Shown here: in pieces, positions 39,175 to 50,848 of the stretch
Numbering within the stretch: position 1 is the stretch's first letter
Layout of the letters: the number at the start of each line of letters is the position of its first letter
NCBI GenBank assembly: GCA_022266195.1
Contig: WHVY01000008.1
Span: forward strand, 3,099,501 to 3,163,500
DNA length: 64,000 nucleotides
Reading direction: 5' to 3'
Source: Tetranychus cinnabarinus
Taxonomy: Eukaryota; Arthropoda; Arachnida; Trombidiformes; Tetranychidae
Position numbers and translations under genes: made by a program
The notes under the pieces: model-generated
Told to the model about the DNA's origin: nothing
The model's input: only the letters and a program-made list of their open reading frames with translations
Database searches by the model: none

Positions 39175-42100
39175 ATGGCTTCCATTGGATTGTTTAGTGT
39201 TGAATCAATGAAATTGGTTTTGTTTTCAATAGTTTCATATTTTCTTTACGTTTATCTATTGAAACCCACTCTAAATTTTGTTCGAATGGTCCTTCATTAT
39301 CATGGATTTCATTGCTATCCAAAACACTGGCTTTTTGGCCATGGGAAGGAAGTTTGGCCAAATTTTCCGTTCCCCATCGAAACGAAAAGGCTTGCAAGTA
39401 AGTGATCAAATCATAGCGGACCATTTCAAAGCATAATGGTTTAAATGTTTCATGTTTTCAGTGAATTTGTACGAATTTTTCCTTAAAATTATTGGCCCTA
39501 ATCAAAGCCTAACAGTTTTATGGATTTCAATGTTTCCAGTCGTCTTTGCTTCCGGTCATGAAGCGGTAGAGGTAAAGTAAAACACTAATCATTTATTCAT
39601 CATCTAAATCTAACTTTGAATATATGTTTAATCTTTGTGGTGAATATCGAAGTAAGCAACTGTTAGATCGAAACAAATGTGAGTTTTCTGTTTCGCTTTC
39701 AAAATTTTGTAGGAATTGCTAGTATCACAAGTGATTTGAATTTTCAATAAGCAAGTGATTCAGTTCATATTCAATTGATAGTCTAGTGATCAATATCAAG
39801 TCAACATATCCGACAATGCTTGCCGCTTTAACTCATTGAAATCTATTTTACTTTCTTTGCCATTTGTTAGATTGTATTGAACAAGAAACAATTGAAGAGA
39901 CCGCACATTTATAAATTTATGGGTCTAAGATCTGGACTGTTATCTTCAGAACCTGCACTTTGGAAGGTTCGGCGAAAACTGATTGAACCTTTTTTCTTGA
40001 CTAAAAAGATGAAATGCTATGCTAAAGCAATATACGAAGAAGTCGAATCGTTTTCTCGACAGTTGGAGAGTGAAGTTGGTAAACCTATTGACTTGGTCAA
40101 TCAAATACATACGAGTACTTTGAACATCATTTTAAAGTCGACTGCAAGTATTCCTTTGAATGATTTGATTGAAGATAAAAAAAGATTAATCGAACTCGTT
40201 AGTGCAGTGGAAAAAAATTCTGTTAAACGAGGTTCGAACCCATTCTATCAGCTAGATTGGCTTTTCAAATTTTTCAAGTTTAGCAAAATTTATTACAAGA
40301 CCATGGAAGATGCTAGAAAAATCATTCAAAAAGTGTTGAATCGAAGAAAGCAGCTTTTGGAAAGTTCACCACCAAATGGGCCAGAAGATGAAGATTTTGT
40401 CCATTTACTCGAAGACAAAGTCGATAGAGAAGGACTTCACGATGAAATGTTGACTCTCATTGCAGCTGGACATGAAACAACTGCAGTGGCCTTGCGTTGG
40501 CTTTTATTCAATCTCGGTAAGATTTATATTTCTCTTTATATTGAGTTGTAACTAAAAAAGACACAATCAACATTTGACACAAATACTGCAAGACAAATGT
40601 CCATAAATGGGTAAAATTTATTTTCCTTCAAATTTAGACTCTTTTGGTTTATAGGGACATAAAAACTGAGTCCATTCGTGCGATTAAAAAATTTCTCTGA
40701 TCGACAGTTCTCAAGAAAATCGAGTTCGAAGTTGAAACTTCGATCACCTTTTGTACAATGATGGAAGCAGATTTTTTCATGAGACTTGTATCATTGATGT
40801 AACCTTTGATGATCAACCAGATAATAAGTTATTTGAAGGAATAAAATTTTTAATTTTCTGTCAAACAGATCAAGTTCGATTTTCAGCTAAGCCAAACGCT
40901 TTCTGTGACCTTAAGAGTTAGCGATCTGAAACTTATTATTTGTTCATGCACATTTTTGCTGCACAACATGAGTTGAATATTTTTTTCGATTTTTCAACAG
41001 TTCTCAAGATTTTGAACATTAACCCAAAAACTTCGAGTCTCAATATTTCGATAATGGCATCACCTACATTCGCTATTCTCTAACCAAACACTAGATTCCA
41101 TTACTGGCAATAATATAAGATGATTGAATTTCGAAAAAAATCCAAGCGCTTTCATTCATTATGAATATTATTCTGACAATTATGATTTGTGTTTATTAAA
41201 CATTCATCTTAATAAAACTGGTAACTTGAACAAATACAATGCTATAACTTTTTTTGTATGCTCTTGAATAATTTAATATTTCTACATATTATAACCCATA
41301 ATGGAATCTAGTTTTTGGTCAATCAATGACGATTGTATGTAATGCTGTTCTCGAAATACAGAGGTTCAAAGTTTTTAGGTTAATGTCCAAAATCAGGAGA
41401 ACTTTTGATAAATTGATAAAAGGATTGGGTGAAGGGTGTGTGGCATCAATTTTTATCGAAGCATAATAAGTTTCAGCTGCCTAAATTTTACGCTCAAAGA
41501 AATCTTTCAGTTTATCTGAAAATCGAACTTGATCTATTTTACAGAAACAGAAAATGTTATTTCTCAAAATAAGATCATTTTCTGGTTGATCGTCAAATGA
41601 TGTATCAGTAGTATAAGTTTCACGAAAAAATATGCTTCCATAGCTGAGCAAAAAGCGATCGAAGTTTCAATTTCGTCCTCGATTTCTCGGAAACCGTTCA
41701 TCGAATGAATTATTTAATAGCACCAATAGATGCAGTTTTTATTCCCCTACTAATCCCACCAAGTCTCAAATTTTCGAGTCTTTAACAGTAATCTTTGCCT
41801 TTCAATTGCAATCTTAACCAGAAAATTGGTTTATTTACCAAGAAATGGGTTGAGATGAGTTTGTTTTATTGTATAAGCTGTTGTTCATACATTTAAAACC
41901 CGTAAATCATGACCCAAATGCGCTAATGAAAATTTTTTGAATTGAATTGCCTTATTAATTAGATAAGAATTGAGTTGGTGAAAGATTGACGATTGTAGGT
42001 GATGCCATTCTCGGAATATTGAGACTCGAAGTTTTTGGGTTAGTGTCCAAAATCAAGAGTAGTATTGTTAAATTGTTAAAAGTAATTAACCCAAGATGTG

Positions 42101-43183
42101 AAGCGACAATTTTTATGGATAATTAAAAAGTTTCAGCAATTTAACTCTTGTGGTCATAGAATGCGGCGCGTTCAACTAAAAATCGAACTAATCTGTTTTA
42201 CAGAAAAGGCAAAATTTTATTTCTCAAAATAATTTTTTTCCCTGGTTTATCATCAAAAGTTACATCAGTACTATAAGTTTTACGAAAAAATCTGCTTCCA
42301 TCAGTGTACAAAAGGTGATCGAAGTTTCAACTTCGAACTCGATTTTCTCGAAAACTGTCGATCAGAGAAGCATTTGAATCTAACAAATGGACTCAGTTTT
42401 TACGTTCCTACAAACTAGCCGAGTCTAAATTTGAAATAAATCATCTTTTACGCGTTTTCGCCAATTTTTGTATAAATGTGACAATTGTGTGAATGTTTCC
42501 TTCTAGCTACAAACTTTATATTGATATAAATTTCATGACATTGATTTTATTAGAATGTTTTTGCACAAATTTCTTAAAATGAACCCTGAATACTGCAATG
42601 ATTGTTTCAAACTCAATCTTTTATTTTAGGCAATCATTTAGATGTACAAGAAAAGCTGTATCAAGAGATTATTGAATTTTTCCCTGATGACACGCCAGTA
42701 GATGATATGGATAAAATAAACCAGTGCAATTATCTTGACCAATGTTTAAAAGAATCACTTCGGTTGAATCCTCCTGTTAATGGGGCTGGAAGAGTACTGG
42801 AAGAGGATATCATGGTAAAGGATAAAAGACTTCTAAAAGGTTCCATTGTTGGTGTAACATGTTTAGCAAACCATCATGACCCAAGTGTTTATCCCAATCC
42901 AGATGAATATGATCCTGATAGATGGAACCCTGAAAATGTCTCCAAAATACCAAAAGCATCTTTCATACCTTTTGGTTACGGACCACGAATCTGTATTGGA
43001 TGGCGTTATGCAATGATAGAACTCAAGATTTATACAATTCAAATCATTCGCAAATTTAGTATTAAATCAACTCGACAACACGGAAGTATTCCGATTCTGT
43101 ATGAAATTACTTTCCAACCAGCTTTACCTTTGGAAATAATAATGACACCAAGAAATGAGAATCAACAAAAATTGTTTCATTGA
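39175..43183 (+). CDS. Cytochrome P450, clan-4-like, complete
   Basis: Four exons, 39175-39397, 39462-39571, 39871-40516 and 42630-43183, join in phase to give 510 residues, a normal length for a microsomal P450. A hydrophobic anchor lies at about 12-32. The C-helix motif is at W142 (WKVRR), the I-helix oxygen-activating motif is AGHETT (310-315), the K-helix ExxR pair is Glu368/Arg371, the PDRW motif is at 422-425, and the haem loop FGYGPRICIG carries the thiolate ligand Cys448. The region around GLLSSEPALWKVRRKL resembles clan 4 (CYP4-like) sequences. The substrate is unknown. In mites such enzymes act on lipids, hormones or xenobiotics. The start is the first ATG of the hydrophobic N-terminal frame. 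Intron 3 is 2.1 kb and holds a repeat, while the other two are 64 and 299 bases. A decayed inverted fragment of a close paralogue lies at 36395-36652. Confidence 0.93.
40575..42500. mobile_element. Copy 2 of the foldback-like repeat, inside P450 intron 3
   Basis: The left arm (about 40590-41105) is the imperfect reverse complement of the right end (about 41980-42500). Matching features in both arms are the ACTGAGTCCATT block, the CTCTGATCGACAGTT block and the GTTGAAACTTCGATCACC block. Between them a further direct module (about 41270-41880) repeats the same landmarks. No ORF of transposase size is present. Transcripts of the intron could fold into a long imperfect hairpin. The repeat occupies most of the 2.1-kb intron, in contrast to the short introns elsewhere in the window. 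Boundaries are approximate, and I could not identify a target-site duplication. Confidence 0.68.
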
Positions 43184-45116
43184 AAATCATAATATTATAT
43201 GAATAGATTTAATCATTGAAGATTTTGATTTTCAAGAATTTTGATGATAAATTGCTTCGCTTTTGCCAACGAATCGACTTCGAATCGAATTCTTTGAAAC
43301 TTTTCCTAAACCATTAACTGTGACCCGTTGTAAGTCTTGGACAAACTCATCACTGTATTAAAACTACTCAACCTAAAATCGCAAGCTTGGTCTCAATTTA
43401 TTACTTTCAACTTGATTCAAAAATTTATTGCAATCGATTGTGTTTCCAAGTTCGGCTTTTGTCGTTTTGCCCTAAATCAATCTTTCTGTTTTAAACATTT
43501 TTGTGCTCGAGCTATTCAACGATATTTGAAAGCATAAAGTTCAACAAATTTTGTCGTGATTGACAGTGAGTAATAGTCAGTGTTTATATTATTACTTGAA
43601 GCGCAAACGGAAAGGTAAAGCTAATCCATTCAGGCAAATTGGATTTAAAATTAAGGAACCATAAAAATCTAAATTTGACAAATTAACATACATCGTGCAG
43701 CCATCTATCGATGTGAATCATGTTTACAGGGTTTTGGTGGATTATTAAAATTTATTTTTCATGTAAATCATTGTGCTTCATTAGATTTGATTGTCAATTT
43801 ACTGAATTGCTTAACTTAAAATTATAGCGTTAAAATTGATTTATCTGATTTCAATATGCGTAAACTCATAAGTATCAAAAGTATCTTTTTATTTTGCGAA
43901 ATACAAAAAGGTAAAAAATAAATTCAGTGCAAGAAATTGAAACTCAGTGCTTGGAAGCGAATTGAATCCATTATGAATGGTTACACTTTGCAAACATTAT
44001 TTATGCTTGATTTTGCTTAGAGTTAAACAAGAAGTTGCAAGCCAGGCAAAATGTCCAGAGTCTAGAGAGAACAAGAGAAAGCGATAATCAGGCAAAAGTT
44101 TATTCTACGACAATTTCACCTTTCACCTTTTATCTTTTTCCCTTTTCACATAAATTGTTCAAAACAAGAAGCTATGATGTTAATTGCTGTATGCATTTTT
44201 AGCGTATAATTATGATAACCTTTAGCAGGCATTAGAGATGTTAGGATCGGTGATTTTCCAGCTTGATCTTCAGATCGAAAAAAATAAAAGATCGAGCAGG
44301 AGATCGATTCTGATTGAGCTTTCAATGTTTTGATCTTCTTTTCAATTGTTGGCTCAAGTGATTGAGAGTAAAATCATTAAAATTGTATCCATTTGAAAAG
44401 TGGAGTCAAATTTAAGAAACTCGTTGCTGAGATGCTCAACTGAAGTCATCATTAGTTTTGATATTTGCTATTTTATTTGAATTGTTTGAGGCGAAAATTA
44501 AACATTTTTGAATATTCTGATTCGATGACAAGATGATAATGCATGGTTTAACAGTATTTAAGAGCTAGTTAATGATGAAAATGTTTAAATGTTTACGCAG
44601 CGTTAAGAATGAAAAAACACAAAGAAGTGGATAAAGAAGTGAATAGTTGAAAGTAAAATTTGAAGTTGCCAAAAAACTATTTTTATTTTCATATAAGAAT
44701 TTTTCTCTTCCTAATCTTCATCACAATTACTCTTTCTCATCTTTCTCATCATCCTATTTCTCTCCTCATTCACTCATCTACACTCTCTATCAACAATTTA
44801 GGTTCACCCTTGTAAATAGTGTCACCTTTGATAAAATTGACTGTAAATCCAGTCTCTCATTGCGCCTCGCAATCAATCCATTTGTTGTCTGTCCAAGTTA
44901 ATCCACTCAACTTCAATAACCTTCAACCATCAAACAAGCATTTGACCACAGTTATTAGCCATGATTAACTTTTAATTACCACTATTAGCTTCTCATTAAC
45001 TGTCTCTTTAATCCGGTCATTTGAACACAGAGTCTCCATTCAAGACACAGACTAAATCATCTATACTTTTGTTTTGACTTGCTTTTAAATCTGTTAACCA
45101 GCCAACAGACATCAAA
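43184..45116. other. Interval between P450 and the tail-anchored protein gene
   Basis: It holds the P450 3' untranslated region and the promoter and leader of the next gene. Frames of 66 and 84 codons (43337-43537, 44647-44901) have no recognisable features. Confidence 0.5.
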
Positions 45117-48100
45117 ATGTTTACACCTAAAAGTGGATCATCAAACACACCTGAAGTACCAAAGAGACGCAATCGTAAAGATATCAGCAGATCGGGACAG
45201 GATTTACACCAAATGAGTCAAAAATATGACAGAGGTGAGTCTATTTTAGCTAGACGCTTTATTTACAGCTTTTAAGTGCATCTCCATATTTTACGTACTT
45301 TTCCCTTTTTATCCTTAATTAGTCTACTAAATCACTACATTCACCATTAACTAATTAACTTTCGTTCAAAATAATCAAATTAACAGTCATATACATCATT
45401 ATGTCAAGTTTGATACCTTTAAGCCTGACCAATGTTTCCCAACAATACCAATTTTGGCTTCTCAGTTTTCACTGACTTTCACTTTGAACTGTAATTTCTG
45501 GTCATTTTTGTTCACTCATTGGTAAGGATTGATTGATAATTTACTTCTCTCGAATTAAATTTAACAACATTAAACAAATGGTTAATTATGATTATAATTT
45601 TAGCCGGTAATTGTCTTTTTGTTTTGGTTTTCTTACGTTTCTCACTTGACTCACAAGTCAGTTGGATTTTTGGCAAAACACTGAAAACTCAAATTTAGAC
45701 TTGAGTCGATCTTCATCTTAATCATGATAATAATAAGTTGACACACAATCATTAATCATCTGATGATAAAGACGCTTGGTCACTATCAAATTATCCAGCT
45801 TCTGTCTGTCTAAAAACGATGAAGTGATCTTTAACTTTGAAGCTTTGGGTTTCAAGCCACAATCAAAAATGATTTTGAAATAACAATTCATTTATTAGCT
45901 AAAATTAATAAATCAGCAATACTTAATAGTTTCATTAAAAGACATTTTTATTAGTGATTTATTATTGACAAATATGCAACATTTATTAACATTAATTGCA
46001 TGTTTCAAGGTAGCTTTAGTTTTGGATTTCAACTTATCCATAAAATGATAGGAAATATTCATGTTATTATGTCTGATTAATGTCTGATTATCAGCATGAA
46101 TTGCAGCAAAAAAGCTAACTTTTTCTCGTTGATTTCTGTTAATTGTGGTAAGATGCATTCGCCTTCAATCATTACATTGGCTTCTTGAGGCAACCATTGA
46201 AAAGACACCTTTCTTCGGACATAAGTTACCTTGTACCTTCAATGCAACTTCCAGTTGTTCAAATAAGTTCATCAGATCAGACACCACAAACAGCAATGAA
46301 TTACAATACTAATAATACTCCATCACCACTAAATTCATCTGATCGACCTCCTTTGGCTGTGAGATACGAGACAAGTAATACTAGAAGCAATCAAGAGCCA
46401 ATTTACTCAGCTCCAAGAAGACAGAGATCCTTTAGGAAACAACGATCTCTCGATAATCAAACAAATGAAGGGCAACTTATTTCCACTCCGGGTCCAAATG
46501 AATCAAATAATCAGTCTGGCAGTTTATCAGTGGCATCATCATCAGTTCCTCATTTACCAATGACAACTCAACTTCAAATTCATCAGCAACCAGAAACACC
46601 AGCTTACACATTGAAACCAATTTCTGCATCAACTGAAGGTTTAATTCAACATATTATTTCTCAACAATCACAAATTGAAAGATTGTCTAAACAGCAAGAT
46701 TTTTTGACTCAACAGTTGCTTCTCTCTCGAGATACTTTCCAGGATGCTAAAAGACGTGGACATTCTCGTGCAAGATCACGGTCAACATCGTCTAAAAACA
46801 CTCATGGGGGCAGTTCAACATCATTAGAGCAAGTTAAACATCGTTCATCTTCCCGTGAAAAGATTCAAGAGCAGTTACACGCTCAACAGGCACGAGTACA
46901 GCAACATATTCAACAACTAGAAGCTCAGTTGGAGTTGATTCGAGATATACGGACTAGTTCAAGACCAAGCTCAAGATCACACTCAAGAGAGGCGTCGGTT
47001 CGATCAAGTTGCCCACCTGATGATAAAAACTACTCACGAAGACCTTATTCAGCTGATCCTAAATGGCTTGACTCGATTCCATCACAATCAGATCAAACAG
47101 CTTCTTCAACAAAGTCCACCAATGTATCAAATAAATTTTCAACTCAATCCAAGGCTCGAGATGAACATCAGCCAGATGATTTCAAAGACATTCAACAACC
47201 AGAACAATCTTTAAACAAACCTCGACTTATATTGACAAATCCATCAGAGGAGAGTAAAGATGATTTGGATGAAAATCGTGTATCTAATAACAGCAATACC
47301 AGGTTAGTTGTTAATCGTCCAACTCTTTTGGATCAAGATGATGGAATACCTTTCATGGATGAAGAGTTGAATGATGAACGTGATGACGGTGCAGATGAAT
47401 CTGATGAACTAGAAACTGTATTTGAATTTGAACGAAGCAAATCACCTAAAGGAGGTTACAACGAAGAAAGGAATGGCGCTTATAAGTGCGAAGAGGATGA
47501 TGAATATGAAGATTGGGAAGATGATGAGATTGACTTTTACTCTCATGATGTTGGGGAATCGCCAGAAGCCGAATCTGATCCATGGGCACAGCTAATGGAG
47601 GAAGATATAATGAGAGCAAGGACAGAAATGGATAACCAAAGAAGCTTAATGGAAAGACAAGAGATGGAATTGGCTGAACAAAGACAACAAATTTTGATTA
47701 ATTCAAACCCAGCGAGACAACAGCCATCTGCACCATCACCGATAACTGTGAATAAAATGAACTCTAAAAGTATAGCTAATCAGAATCTGGTTGAACAATC
47801 ACGAGTTAGTCAACAAAGCAATCAGTTCAATGTTACCGGAGAAACTTTTTTACGACCAAATGTAAATTTAATCCCTTCACCAGTGTCACCACCTCGGTCA
47901 CCAAGTCCAATACCATTTTCAATGAGAAACGAAACTAAACAGCAACCAAAATTAGACTCAAGAAACAATTATCAACCTCAGTTTGAGGCCAAACAGACTC
48001 AGGGAAATATTTTCAATTTTGATCAAGCTAGTATTCAATCATTTCAACCAACAGTTCATGTTAGTAATCAACAGCACAGGTTATCGCCAAACTATACACA

Positions 48101-50268
48101 ACCTGGAATGACTATGGTTGATCCACAAATTAATAGATCTAGATCGCCAGTTCCAGAAAATTTGAATAGTCTTGAGTATAACTACAATGTACCACCTAAA
48201 ATAATTGATAGACAAATATCGACACCAGTTCCATACAATCACCAATCCACTGGTAAACCAATCTCTTCACCTGATTCAAACTATCTTAAGAGACCATCTC
48301 TTGAAAATCAACCAACTGATTTAATGGCCCAATCGTCAATTCTGAGATCAAAAATGATTCAACCTTCGGCCAGTCTAGCATCATCTTCAAAAAATATTAA
48401 ACCCAAAATCAATCAACACAACTTAAAACAACCTGCAGCTCCTCCAAGGCGTAAACCTGTAACTCCAAGATCACAATCGCCGATTTTTGGCTCATCCAAT
48501 GCTTCACCTTCTTATAGAATACAAACGAACAAGAATCGAATGGCAGATCAAATGTTAAGTCAACCTAAACGACCACAGCGAGCTCATCCTATGGATCAAC
48601 CTTTCAATCAATCTACTTTTAATCATCAAACAAACTCTACTAATTTGGATGGACGATACTCTCCAAGAGTTTACTCACCTAAAACTATGCAATTAACAGA
48701 CAATCGATCAGACACAGTATTTAGACCCATCTCAACTAAAAGTCAACCTAAACCAACACCAATGATTAGAATTGATCCCGCTCAGAGTCGATCCAACCTT
48801 AACCTTTCATCGTCTTTCACTAACTTAGCGAGAAGATCACCAAGCCCACAGCCACAGCCACAACCACAAACAGTCAAAAAACCTTTTGGTTCCTCTTTTA
48901 TACAACGTATAATGGGTAACAGTGAAAAACCAGAAAAACCACCAAAACTCGAAAAATTCGAACAACAGCAAACATTATCACCCATTGACCGTCCAATGTC
49001 ACCTTCTGGTCACACTCTTAAAATCGATATGCAAACAATTAGATCAAATAGATCACGAGCATCTTCACCAGCTCCACCTAATAAGGAAAAATCACTGGTA
49101 CCTAAACCAGCGAGAAAAATATTCAACAATAAGGATACAGTTGAAGCAGGTAGGAGCACAATTAACCAAATCTAATAATTTTCACCTTTCCAAAAATTTC
49201 TATCAATGTTTTATTTTCAATTCATTTTTACCGTTGAGTGGTTTAGATTTTATTAACTATCATTTAAATGAATCATAGCACAGAATTTGTTTTATTCATT
49301 CAAAATTGACTAATGATTAGTTGAACTTTACGAGATTAATTTACTCGAGAATCATCAGATGATTATGGTTAACCAGCAAATTTGGCCTGTTAAACTATGT
49401 TGATGCATGATTTAACCAAAAATTCATAACATCTAATAGTAACACAATTGCTCTGATTAGTGAAGCTGTTGGAACTATTTCATTTTTAGTAAACATTTTT
49501 TTGCTTTTTTTCTTTATTTACACAGGTTCCTTCGTTGACCATTTTAATCATTATTATGCCCCTAATACTGAGAAACCTCGTCGTCCATTAAGTCAACAAT
49601 TTACAAATATATCAACGGGCGACTTGAACAGAATTGGCCGGTCAGTCACTCCTAATAGAGATGTCAACAGCAAAATGGATAGTGAAGGAAGACTGAGACG
49701 GAGTGGTTCATCAATTAGAAAACCAAACAACCAAAGTACAGCCAGTAAGTTGAGACCGTTTCAATCACTTGTCCCATGGTTTTAAATTGGATTGTTTTTT
49801 TCGCAGATGCTTTAATTGATGCACCAATCCATTTTGAGAGACGTCAAACTTTGCCTGAAATAAACGCAAGTCTAGGCATTGCAGATTCAACAGCTAAAGA
49901 AGAAGCTATTTTAAGAAACATGGCTGGAAAAAAGAAACATTCACTTCCTCAAGATGATTTACATGAGGTGATCACATTTTCATCGGTCAATCGTACCTTT
50001 TAAATCAATTAATTTATCTTATTTAAATTTATTTTAGGTTCCAATGTTACCGGGATGGGAAAGGGAAAAGGTAGCCACTTTAGCTCATGAAGCTAGGGAA
50101 GCTCGAATGAACCAACCTACTGGACCTGCTGTTCATTTAGCTGCTGCTACTAATTGGTTGGTTAAATATAAATTTACAGGGTTAGTCATATTCTTCAACG
50201 CTTTGCTGTTGTATCTGTTTATGCGAATACTTCAACCAATCGATCAAGACGAACGAAAACCGAGTTGA
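45117..50268 (+). CDS. Unassigned large disordered protein with C-terminal membrane anchor
   Basis: Five exons (45117-45234, 46153-49149, 49526-49744, 49807-49967, 50038-50268) join in phase to give 1241 residues. I do not recognise the family. The protein is mostly low-complexity: Ser/Pro/Gln/Asn-rich with many SP and RS sites. Two short coiled-coil-like stretches lie at about 200-245 and 273-306, with an Arg/Ser-rich patch between them. A strongly acidic segment lies at about 433-525 and is followed by a charged helix. The C-terminus has a compact, better-ordered part (PMLPGWEREK and an Ala-rich helix) and one hydrophobic segment at about 1206-1227 followed by 14 residues, which predicts a tail-anchored membrane protein with its bulk in the cytosol. 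A SPIP tetrapeptide in a Ser/Pro-rich, partly basic setting resembles an EB1-binding SxIP site. The acceptor of exon 2 has a poor pyrimidine tract but is the choice that I found to keep phase. Confidence 0.8.
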
Positions 50269-50848
50269 AAGCCATTTTTAGCCAGTTTAAACTTAAACTC
50301 TTCAAGATATTTCATTAATTTTGAAGCTTCTCCGATATCTTTACATATCTGTATTGTTTGATCTAAATGAATTTGTTGATTGTTAAAAGTGTGTATTAAG
50401 ATCAACCTGAGAACCATTTTGCTGCTCAAAAATACTCCAACGCATGAATTAATATACATAATTACCATCACATCATTCATGATAAAATTGTTATATTGTT
50501 ATTAAAATTTTGGTTGTGGAGTTAAAGACATTTTCTTTGCACAATAGTAATGGTGAATCCGTTTATTATATGAAAACTATGATGATTTGAGCAATAATTA
50601 GTCAATTTCAAAATTTGCTCATTAAATTTGAACGAGGAGAGTTTTAGAATATAATTTGCACTTTTTAATTTAAAACAAAATGATAAACTTTTATCACAGA
50701 CTTTTTATCATATAAAATACTTGATAGTTAAATTAATAATAATTAATGAAAGTCTACCAATTGAAAATTGTGTAAATTAATCTCTTGAATGATGTTTTGA
50801 GTCACAATGTTGCAAATTAAAGCAATCCTTTTTTGTTGAAATTATACT
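50269..50848. other. Tail-to-tail interval of two convergent genes
   Basis: 580 bases separate the stop of the tail-anchored protein gene (plus) from the stop of alpha-mannosidase II (minus). They hold the two 3' untranslated regions. I see no further gene. Confidence 0.6.
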
